From: an uncultured bacterium
GTDB lineage: Bacteria > Patescibacteriota > Minisyncoccia > Phycocordibacterales > UBA9973
NCBI GenBank assembly: GCA_903825265.1
Contig: CAIJZW010000073.1
Location: 1-16,938 of the forward strand
Direction: 5' to 3'
DNA: 16,938 nt
The translations under genes were made by a program, and so were the position numbers. The notes below the pieces were generated by a model that did not search any database, had not been told where the DNA came from, and saw only the letters and a program-made list of their open reading frames with translations. Positions 1 to 4,696 of the stretch are shown piece after piece (the stretch's first letter is position 1; each line of letters opens with the position of its first letter).

Positions 1-82
1 GATCTAGCATAAAATATACCATGAATACACAAGCAATAAGCATTATAACTACAATTGAGTAATTCATTATTTTTTCAAACAT
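1..82 (-). CDS. Partial small membrane protein ORF, runs off the left edge
   Basis: An open frame begins at ATG 82 (minus strand) and is still open at the window edge, giving 27 residues. After a short MFEKIMNYS start the stretch is almost wholly hydrophobic (IVVIMLIACVFMVYFML), as expected of an N-terminal membrane helix. A GGAG sequence lies 9 nt before the ATG, an acceptable ribosome binding site. The ATG overlaps the last 8 nt of the upstream 54-residue ORF, which suggests translational coupling. I do not recognise a family, and no function can be assigned from the visible part. It could be spurious, but the hydrophobic content plus the GGAG favours a real gene. Confidence 0.45.
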   Translation of the reverse strand, partial: MFEKIMNYSIVVIMLIACVFMVYFMLD

Positions 83-239
83 AACTGGTATCTCCATTTA
101 TAAAATCATTTGTAATAAAATGAGAGTTATCAGGTAAAATTAAACCAGAAGATGCAAATAAAGTTCTTATATTTATACTTAAAAATACAAAGGTAACTAT
201 AGGTAATAAAACAAAAAGTTGCAATCTATACTTTTTCAT
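75..239 (-). CDS. Small putative secreted or membrane protein, 54 aa
   Basis: A 54-codon frame runs from ATG 239 to TGA 77-75. Residues 1-5 are basic (MKKYR) and residues 6-22 are hydrophobic, followed by LFASS. This resembles a signal peptide or membrane anchor with a short polar tail. A perfect TATAAT sits at 246-251, ending 6 nt before the ATG, so the message would be leaderless. The next ORF starts inside its 3' end in another frame. No family is recognised. Confidence rests on the promoter position and the signal-like N-terminus; length alone would not separate it from a chance ORF. Confidence 0.45.
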   Translation of the reverse strand: MKKYRLQLFVLLPIVTFVFLSINIRTLFASSGLILPDNSHFITNDFINGDTSYV

Positions 240-245
240 AAAACT

Positions 246-251
246 ATTATA
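246..251 (-). promoter_or_regulatory. -10 box (TATAAT) for the 54-aa ORF
   Basis: A perfect TATAAT on the minus strand, separated from ATG 239 by 6 nt. No good -35 element lies 16-18 bp upstream. The predicted transcript starts at or next to the start codon. Confidence 0.45.
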
Positions 252-281
252 CTATTTTAATTATTCAAAAACTACTCAAAT

Positions 282-316
282 AAAAAACCTACTGTCATAA
301 TAACAGTAGGCTTTTT
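282..316 (-). terminator. Intrinsic terminator after the Cys/His-rich small gene
   Basis: A perfect 8-bp stem, CCTACTGT/ACAGTAGG (288-295 and 303-310), encloses a 7-nt loop. It is flanked by A6 on the left (T6 when read on the minus strand) and CT5 on the right. It lies just downstream of the minus-strand gene ending at 334 and could also work in the other direction. Confidence 0.8.
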
Positions 317-333
317 GATTAGAAAAATGAATT

Positions 334-490
334 TCACTTTTTAATTACGGCATCTTGTATATGACCATGACAGCATATGCCATCTTCAAAGTGAGTACCA
401 CACACACAACACCGGTTTCCAAAACCTGAATTTAAACCTGAATTTAACAAAAAAGAAATTTTGTGCTTTTTTTTTCGGGACTTTTTTCAT
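334..490 (-). pseudogene. Small Cys/His-rich protein gene with a one-base frameshift
   Basis: A gene with a consensus AGGAGG (497-502) 6 nt before ATG 490, an extended -10 promoter and its own terminator. The start frame reads MKKVPKKK and then leaves the sensible frame at a run of nine A (467-475). If the run held eight A, a 51-residue protein would run to TGA 336-334. Its C-terminal half contains RCCVCGTHF and GICCHGH, dense Cys and His pairs typical of a small metal-binding (zinc-ribbon-like) fold. The N-terminus is basic. The uncorrected frame ends within 34 codons. Either the base call is wrong at the homopolymer, ribosomes or polymerase slip there, or the gene is dead. I do not recognise a named family. 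Confidence 0.6.
422..445. repeat. Exact 12-bp tandem duplication inside the Cys/His-rich gene
   Basis: Two perfect copies of AAACCTGAATTT (422-433 and 434-445). In the corrected frame they encode a doubled Leu-Asn-Ser-Gly. The length is a multiple of three, so the duplication keeps frame; this suggests expansion of a linker between the basic N-terminus and the Cys motifs. Confidence 0.85.
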
Positions 491-536
491 ATTTTTCCTC
501 CTTTTTTAAATTAATGAACCAATTTAATCTATTTTA

Positions 537-564
537 ATTATAACATAAATAAATCATAAATCAA
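537..564 (-). promoter_or_regulatory. Promoter of the Cys/His-rich small gene
   Basis: Minus strand: TTGATT (559-564), a 16-bp spacer and TATAAT (537-542), with TG at the extended -10 position (TGTTATAAT). The leader is about 40 nt and includes AGGAGG at 497-502, one of very few strong Shine-Dalgarno sites in the window. Confidence 0.7.
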
Positions 565-587
565 GTAATTATATAATATCTAAATAT

Positions 588-623
588 AAAAAATACATTC
601 ATCAAAAGATGAATGTATTTTTT
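588..623 (-). terminator. Intrinsic terminator after the cupredoxin gene
   Basis: A perfect 16-bp stem (588-603 with 608-623) closes on an AAAA loop, with A6/T6 at its base, so it can act on either strand. It begins 14 nt past the cupredoxin stop codon at 637. Confidence 0.85.
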
Positions 624-636
624 ATATTATTTAATA

Positions 637-1077
637 TTATTCAACAGTAAGAATACCACGCTGACCAAGAGAACGATGATTAAACTTACTACAATAGAAC
701 TCATAACTACCAACTTTATCTGCTGTAAATTCTACTAATGTAGTTGCTTTCTCTGGAGTTTCTACATTTATATTATATTTATCAATAACAAAGTTATGTG
801 TACCTGAAGTATTGGTAATATATATCTTTACTTTATCTCCCTTCTTCACCTTTATTTCATTTAAAGAAAAATGAGCAGACATAACTTTACCATTCTTTTC
901 CATCCAAGAATTCATTTTAAATTCTTTGGAAACTTGTGAAGAATTTAATTGATTCTCTGTGTTATTACTTTTATTAAAATCTATATTTTGGTTTACTCTA
1001 CCGTATGCCATATAGTACATATAAGCAGCCAAAATAACTATTATTAGCACTATTGTTAAAATTGTATTTTTTTTCAT
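637..1077 (-). CDS. Membrane-anchored cupredoxin-like blue copper protein
   Basis: A 146-residue protein with one N-terminal membrane helix (about 5-24), a polar linker (about 28-55) and a C-terminal cupredoxin beta-sandwich. The type 1 copper ligands are visible: His94 (GTHNF), Cys129 (EFYCSKFNH) and His134. The axial position five residues after His134, normally Met, is Gln139 (HRSLGQRG), as in stellacyanin. Family knowledge suggests a single-electron carrier or copper binder on the outer face of the membrane. It has its own extended -10 promoter and a strong terminator, so it is monocistronic. It sits beside a redox-type regulator, a metal-dependent dioxygenase and YceI, suggesting a shared stress or electron-transfer context. 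The partner is unknown. The start ATG 1077 precedes the helix directly. Confidence 0.85.
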   Translation of the reverse strand: MKKNTILTIVLIIVILAAYMYYMAYGRVNQNIDFNKSNNTENQLNSSQVSKEFKMNSWMEKNGKVMSAHFSLNEIKVKKGDKVKIYITNTSGTHNFVIDKYNINVETPEKATTLVEFTADKVGSYEFYCSKFNHRSLGQRGILTVE

Positions 1078-1106
1078 ATTTTTATTAATTATATTAATAT
1101 TAATTT

Positions 1107-1112
1107 ATTATA
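1107..1112 (-). promoter_or_regulatory. Extended -10 promoter of the cupredoxin gene
   Basis: Minus-strand TATAAT preceded by TATG (TGTTATAAT), the same extended -10 core as the Cys/His-rich gene promoter. The -35 is weak. The predicted leader is about 20-25 nt with no Shine-Dalgarno. Confidence 0.55.
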
Positions 1113-1134
1113 ACATATTGTAAAAAAAAGCTAA

Positions 1135-1926
1135 CTAATTTTCATAAATCTTTAATGCAGTCATACTCAAAGAACCTCCAACTAGTGTATCATTCCATAA
1201 TTCTATTATATCATCCACCTCTTTAAGTCCTAAAATATAAATTAACGGCCAAAAATGTTCTGGAGTAGGTATGGCTAGCATAAAATCCTCACCTTCTTTA
1301 TCGTAATTTATTAGTTTTTTATAATCTCCACTTAATATACTCATATTCAAAGTTTTATGAATTCTTTTTGCCCAATCAAAACTATAATTAAGAGTATCCA
1401 TATTATTAAAATCTACTTCACTTAAATTATGAATTATATTTCCACTTCCTATAATAAGAATACCTTCTGATCTTAAATGTGAGAGTTTTTTAGCTAAATC
1501 AAAATGTTCTTGAGTTTTCATACTATAGTCCAAACTTAACTGAACAACTGGAATAAGGGCATCTGGATACATATACTTTAATATAGACCAAGTACCATGA
1601 TCTAAACCCCAATCTTTATCAAGTTTTACATCATAAGGAGACAATGATTTTCTAATTTCTTTAGCTAAATTTATATCACCATTAGCAGGATAATCTATTT
1701 GATATAAATCTTCAGGAAAACCATAGAAATCATGAATAGTTCTAGGCTTATCCATTGCTGTCACTTTTAAACCTTTTGTTACCCAGTGAGCAGATATACA
1801 AAGAATAGCCTTAGGTCTATCTATCTTAGAGGCCATATTAGAAAAATTTTTAGTAAAAATATTATCTTCTATAGCATTCATTGGACTACCATGTCCGATA
1901 AATAATATTGGCATTTTTTTATTCAT
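1135..1926 (-). CDS. DODA-type extradiol aromatic ring-opening dioxygenase (YgiD-like)
   Basis: A 263-residue protein of the 4,5-DOPA extradiol dioxygenase family (LigB superfamily, E. coli YgiD type), full length for the family. Visible signature residues are His12 (FIGHGSP), His47 (ISAHW), His110 (GLDHGTW), His166 (GNIIHNL) and His224 (TPEHFWPL); these supply the non-haem metal site and catalytic base in characterised members. The reaction class is ring cleavage of a catechol, but the physiological substrate cannot be read from sequence. It follows the HxlR gene by 3 nt and is almost certainly co-transcribed with it, so it is a likely target of that regulator. ATG 1926 is used; Met5 (MPILFIGHG) is an equally plausible start. 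No aromatic degradation genes accompany it, so quinone or catechol detoxification is a guess. Confidence 0.88.
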   Translation of the reverse strand: MNKKMPILFIGHGSPMNAIEDNIFTKNFSNMASKIDRPKAILCISAHWVTKGLKVTAMDKPRTIHDFYGFPEDLYQIDYPANGDINLAKEIRKSLSPYDVKLDKDWGLDHGTWSILKYMYPDALIPVVQLSLDYSMKTQEHFDLAKKLSHLRSEGILIIGSGNIIHNLSEVDFNNMDTLNYSFDWAKRIHKTLNMSILSGDYKKLINYDKEGEDFMLAIPTPEHFWPLIYILGLKEVDDIIELWNDTLVGGSLSMTALKIYEN

Positions 1927-1929
1927 AAA

Positions 1930-2217
1930 TTATAAAGTTTTACCCCAAGACTCCATAGCATTAATAACCTTATTTAATTTTCTTCCTTGTTTAGATAAAG
2001 AATAATATAAGTCTTTTTTAGCAACAATACCTTCATCTTCTAATCTTTTTAATTTCAGACTAAGTGTACGACTACTTATTCCATTAAGAGAACTTTCTAC
2101 TTCACAAAAACGCATACTTTTACTTAATAAATCACGTATTATAAGCATTGTCCAAGTATCAGACAGTAAAAGGGCTGTTTTTGCTATAGGACAATTCATA
2201 TGTTCATTTTTACTCAT
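1930..2217 (-). CDS. HxlR-family winged-helix transcriptional regulator
   Basis: A 95-residue single-domain regulator with the HxlR (DUF24) signature: the N-terminal NCPIAK cysteine (Cys9), the TWTMLIIRDL helix (about 21-30), the recognition region ISSRTLSLKLKRLEDEGIV and a wing (about 70-80). Cys9 is the conserved redox-sensing cysteine of family members such as YodB and HypR; a second cysteine is Cys38. This suggests, but does not prove, thiol-based sensing of quinones or oxidants. It leads a two-gene operon with the dioxygenase and faces the YceI gene across 99 bp holding a three-half-site operator that overlaps both -35 boxes, so autoregulation is likely. The -10 box ends 6 nt before ATG 2217, giving a leaderless message. 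Confidence 0.88.
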   Translation of the reverse strand: MSKNEHMNCPIAKTALLLSDTWTMLIIRDLLSKSMRFCEVESSLNGISSRTLSLKLKRLEDEGIVAKKDLYYSLSKQGRKLNKVINAMESWGKTL

Positions 2218-2223
2218 ATACAG

Positions 2224-2252
2224 ATATTATCATTTGTGGTTTAATAAGTAAA
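2224..2252 (-). promoter_or_regulatory. Promoter of the HxlR-dioxygenase operon
   Basis: Minus strand: TTTACT (2247-2252), a 17-bp spacer and TAATAT (2224-2229). Only 6 nt separate the -10 from ATG 2217, so transcription should start at about the A of the start codon. The -35 overlaps the first operator half-site. Confidence 0.6.
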
Positions 2253-2270
2253 GTGCTTTACAAAGTAAAG
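2248..2270. promoter_or_regulatory. Probable HxlR operator: three alternating half-sites
   Basis: GTAAAG (2248-2253), CTTTAC (2256-2261) and GTAAAG (2265-2270), spaced by 2 and 3 bp. They form two overlapping perfect inverted repeats that share the middle arm. The array covers the -35 boxes of both divergent promoters. Assignment to the adjacent HxlR protein is inferred from position. Confidence 0.6.
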
Positions 2271-2285
2271 TAATTAATATACAAT
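2257..2285 (+). promoter_or_regulatory. Promoter of the YceI-like gene
   Basis: Plus strand: TTTACA (2257-2262), a 17-bp spacer and TACAAT (2280-2285). The -35 lies within the shared operator. The -10 overlaps an in-frame ATG at 2284, so the true start is the ATG at 2317, leaving a leader of about 25 nt without a Shine-Dalgarno. Confidence 0.6.
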
Positions 2286-2316
2286 GAGTCTATTAAAAAT
2301 AATAAAATATAAATAT

Positions 2317-2838
2317 ATGAATACATGGAATATAGATACCGCTCATGCGGAAGTAGCGTTTAAGGTTAAACATTTAATGATTTCTACTATACGTGGAATA
2401 TTTACTAAATTTGAAGGTAGTATTTCAACTCCAGATGATACATTAGATGGATGAATTATAAAATTTAGTGCAGATATTGATAGTATCAGTACAAATAATA
2501 AAGATCGTAATGAACATCTAATGAGTCCTGACTTTTTTGATGTAGTTCAATTCCCTAAAATGTCATTTATTTCTACCTCTGTTAAAAGAAATAAAAATGA
2601 ATTAGATATTAAAGGTAATTTAACTATTAAAGATGTAACTAAAGAGGTAGACCTCAAAGCTACATTGAGTGATTTAGCGAAAGGTATGGAAAGTGAAAAA
2701 GTTATAGGTATAGAATTATTGGGTAAAATTAACCGCAGTGACTTTGGTCTAGTATGGAATGTGGCTCTTGAAACTGGAGGAGTTCTTATCGGAGACACAG
2801 TTACGATAGAAGCCTTCTTGGAAATAAAAGAAGCATAA
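2317..2838 (+). pseudogene. YceI-family lipid/isoprenoid-binding protein gene with in-frame TGA
   Basis: Read through one stop, the frame from ATG 2317 to TAA 2838 encodes 173 residues that match the cytosolic YceI family along their full length: WNIDTAHAEVAFKVKHLMIST near the start, FSADIDSIST, RNEHLMSPDFFDV, NLTIKDVTKEVDL, and INRSDFGLVWN followed by ETGGVLIGD. YceI proteins are lipocalin-like barrels that bind isoprenoid quinones or lipids. The frame is interrupted at codon 46 by TGA (2452-2454), where homologues as I recall them usually have Ala or Ser. A restart at ATG 2521 would lose the first barrel strands. Sequence on both sides of the TGA is well conserved, so the lesion is recent, a base-call error, or read through. 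There is no signal peptide. It is divergent from HxlR under a shared operator and has its own terminator. Confidence 0.75.
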
Positions 2839-2854
2839 TATAAATATAGAATAT

Positions 2855-2886
2855 AAAAAGCCATTCTTTAAAAGGATGGCTTTTTT
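2855..2886 (+). terminator. Intrinsic terminator of the YceI-like gene, bidirectional
   Basis: Stem AAAAAGCCATTC (2855-2866) pairs with GGATGGCTTTTT (2874-2885) with one G-T pair, a 7-nt loop and a T6 tract on the plus strand. Read on the minus strand it also has a T5 tail and lies 34 nt beyond the acidic ORF, so it probably serves both convergent units. Confidence 0.85.
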
Positions 2887-2919
2887 ATTATTTACACCAA
2901 TAAAGGCATTCATAGAAGA

Positions 2920-3084
2920 CTATTCTGCTTCTATAATTATTTTCCTTATTTCTTCATCTGGAACTCCACTAGAAGCCAAATACTCTTCAGCACTAAATTC
3001 TTCTTCTTGTGTTTCCATGCTTGACTCTACAGAAAGACTTCCTGTTGTTGGATAAAGATATCCATTAATCCTTGTCGTTTTCAT
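2920..3084 (-). CDS. Small acidic protein of unknown function, 54 aa
   Basis: ATG 3084 to TAG 2922-2920 encodes 54 residues. The first 15 are mildly basic and Thr-rich (MKTTRINGYLYP), then the protein becomes strongly acidic (METQEEEFSAEEYLASS) and ends in an amphipathic helix-like GVPDEEIRKIIIEAE. There is no cysteine, signal peptide or membrane helix. A TATAAT lies at 3124-3129, about 40 nt upstream, and a bidirectional terminator follows. The skewed composition and flanking signals argue for a real small gene. I recognise no family and assign no function. Confidence 0.5.
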   Translation of the reverse strand: MKTTRINGYLYPTTGSLSVESSMETQEEEFSAEEYLASSGVPDEEIRKIIIEAE

Positions 3085-3123
3085 AGCAAATAATTTAAAT
3101 TTATTTAATTTTTAAAAGAACTT

Positions 3124-3129
3124 ATTATA
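3124..3129 (-). promoter_or_regulatory. Possible -10 box for the acidic ORF
   Basis: A perfect TATAAT on the minus strand, 39 nt before ATG 3084, without a convincing -35. It lies just past the 3144-3164 hairpin, which would insulate it from upstream transcription. Confidence 0.35.
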
Positions 3130-3143
3130 TAAAGAACTAAAAT

Positions 3144-3169
3144 CCAGCTTTTTTTGAAAGCTGGTTTTT
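3144..3169. terminator. Terminator-like hairpin
   Basis: Perfect 8-bp stem CCAGCTTT/AAAGCTGG (3144-3151 and 3157-3164), a TTTTG loop and T5 on the plus side. On the minus strand the tail is ATTTTAG. No plus-strand gene ends just before it, so it may be a second stop for minus-strand read-through from murF. Confidence 0.5.
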
Positions 3170-3330
3170 AATAATAAATTAATGGGAGTAGTTTTATTAA
3201 CAAAAATCAACCTTCAAATTGAAAGTATAGAAATAGAAACTTCCCCAGAAGCTTTTATTTAAATTTTGATTTTTATTAATATCTAACATATTTATATATT
3301 TACATTTTTTAAAAACGAAGTCAAGAAAAT
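3170..3330. other. Intergenic stretch without a supported gene
   Basis: AT-rich sequence between the murF terminator and the 3144-3164 hairpin. Only chance-length ORFs are present (26 codons from ATG 3182 on plus, about 30 codons on minus), neither with a promoter or ribosome binding site I can defend. Confidence 0.5.
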
Positions 3331-3367
3331 CAGGTGTTGTACCGCTATGGGAGCGGTCCAACACCTG
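3331..3367 (-). terminator. GC-rich terminator hairpin at the end of the dcw operon
   Basis: Stem CAGGTGTTG/CAACACCTG (3331-3339 and 3359-3367), a 2-nt mismatch on each side, an inner stem CCGCT/AGCGG and a 5-nt loop. On the minus strand it starts 3 nt after the murF stop and is followed by ATTTTCTT. It is far richer in GC than its surroundings. It works as a terminator by position; it could also be a member of a dispersed REP-like hairpin family. Confidence 0.75.
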
Positions 3368-3370
3368 AGT

Positions 3371-4696
3371 TTATCTATTTTTCCATTCAGTCTCCTGTCT
3401 ACACAGAAGTTTATTCTTAAGCTCTTTAGACTCCATAATGACTTCTACAACACGTTCTAATCTTACACCTTGTGAACCTTTAACAAGAACTAAATCTCCT
3501 TTCTCTACTATTCCTTCTAAAAATTTAGCTGCCGTTCTAGAAGAATCAAAAGTGTAAAGATTTTTAACATTAAAACCATTATCTATTGCACTATCAGCAA
3601 TAAATTTTGCCCTTGAACCAACAGTAACTAGAATATCTGCTATAGATGAAACTTCTTCCCCTAAGTTACGATGTTCTTCTTCTGTATATTTTCCAAGCTC
3701 AAGCATATCTCCCAAAACAGCAATTTTTCTTTTGCCTTTCATTTCCTTCAAAACTTCTACCGCAGCAAAAGCAGCGACAGGAGAAGAATTATATGTATCA
3801 TCTATAATCAAAGAATTATTTATACCTTCAATAAGAGAAAGCCTTCCTGGTGGAGTTTTATATTCACTTATATAATTTATAGATGAGAGTAAGTCACAAC
3901 CCAATTCTAAGGCACAAGCAAGTGCAGCAAGAGCAGAACCAACATAATGCATCCCTACGATATTAGGCAGCATTACTGGAAAAGTATGTCCATCATGTTC
4001 AAGTTTAAAACTTAAACCTTGAGTTAAATCTTCTCCATTTTTATTTATATTTAAATAGGAAAGATATGTTGCTCTATAAGTTGCATTATTATTCGTACCA
4101 TAAGATACTGTTTTTCTATTTGATTTATTATGAACAGCGTAAACCTTCTCATCATCATGATTTAGAATAAGTATTCCATCTTTCTTTAGAGTTTGAACAA
4201 GAGCACTCTTTTCTTCTATAATTTTATCAACACTACCAAAAAATTCCACATGAACAGGTTTATCTGGAAAACGAGTTATAACTACAATATCAGAAGTAAG
4301 CCATGGAACAACATTTTTCTTTATGTCCCCCGGCTTACCAACTCCAATTTCTAAAACTAAATACTCTGGATATGACTTTTTGAATAAAATCAAAATAAAA
4401 CCGTGTATGATATTCTCAAGCCATGCAATAGGACTACTCCATCCATTTGGACAACCAAGAATAGTTAGAGGTAAACCTATCTCACTGTTAAAACTCTTCT
4501 CGCTTTTTCTAACAGTCTTGAATTTAGAAAGCACAGTAAAAATAGCATCCTTAGTGGAAGTTTTCCCTACAGAACCAGTAACAGCTATAATTTTTGGTTT
4601 ATACTTTTTAATTACAATTTTAGCTTGCCATGTAACAATCCCTACTATTATTTTTTTAAATATATTTTTCATAATTTTATCTATCTGGTGGAACAT
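3371..4696 (-). CDS. murF: UDP-N-acetylmuramoyl-tripeptide--D-alanyl-D-alanine ligase
   Basis: MurF adds D-Ala-D-Ala to the UDP-MurNAc-tripeptide in the cytoplasm, completing the peptidoglycan precursor. The 441 residues show the Mur ligase order: a short N-terminal segment; P-loop TGSVGKTST at 40-48; LEIGVGKPGDI (counterpart of the family's EMGANHPGEI); the central IIDDTYNSSP that starts the C-terminal part of the fold; VLGDMLELG; and the C-terminal LVKGSQGVRLERVVE. The normal MurF N-terminal substrate domain is nearly absent, since the P-loop starts at residue 40 rather than about residue 100; I see this as a short form. Last gene of the dcw operon. ATG 4696 overlaps ftsI by 20 nt; ATG 4672 (Met9) would leave a 4-nt gap, like its neighbours, and may be the true start. 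Confidence 0.93.
   Translation of the reverse strand: MFHQIDKIMKNIFKKIIVGIVTWQAKIVIKKYKPKIIAVTGSVGKTSTKDAIFTVLSKFKTVRKSEKSFNSEIGLPLTILGCPNGWSSPIAWLENIIHGFILILFKKSYPEYLVLEIGVGKPGDIKKNVVPWLTSDIVVITRFPDKPVHVEFFGSVDKIIEEKSALVQTLKKDGILILNHDDEKVYAVHNKSNRKTVSYGTNNNATYRATYLSYLNINKNGEDLTQGLSFKLEHDGHTFPVMLPNIVGMHYVGSALAALACALELGCDLLSSINYISEYKTPPGRLSLIEGINNSLIIDDTYNSSPVAAFAAVEVLKEMKGKRKIAVLGDMLELGKYTEEEHRNLGEEVSSIADILVTVGSRAKFIADSAIDNGFNVKNLYTFDSSRTAAKFLEGIVEKGDLVLVKGSQGVRLERVVEVIMESKELKNKLLCRQETEWKNR

Noticed and set aside
2452..2454. Genome-wide recoding of TGA (Trp or Gly code, as in Mycoplasma or Gracilibacteria)
   Set aside because: About fifteen full-length housekeeping genes have no internal TGA, Trp is encoded by TGG, and TGA closes rsmH, the 54-aa ORF at 239 and the corrected Cys/His-rich gene.
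2521..2838. The 105-codon frame from ATG 2521 as a complete gene
   Set aside because: It is the C-terminal part of a YceI protein whose N-terminal strands are encoded in the same frame just upstream of the in-frame TGA.
3182..3262. 26-codon plus-strand ORF starting at ATG 3182
   Set aside because: It has no promoter, ribosome binding site or recognisable motif, and its length is within chance for AT-rich DNA.
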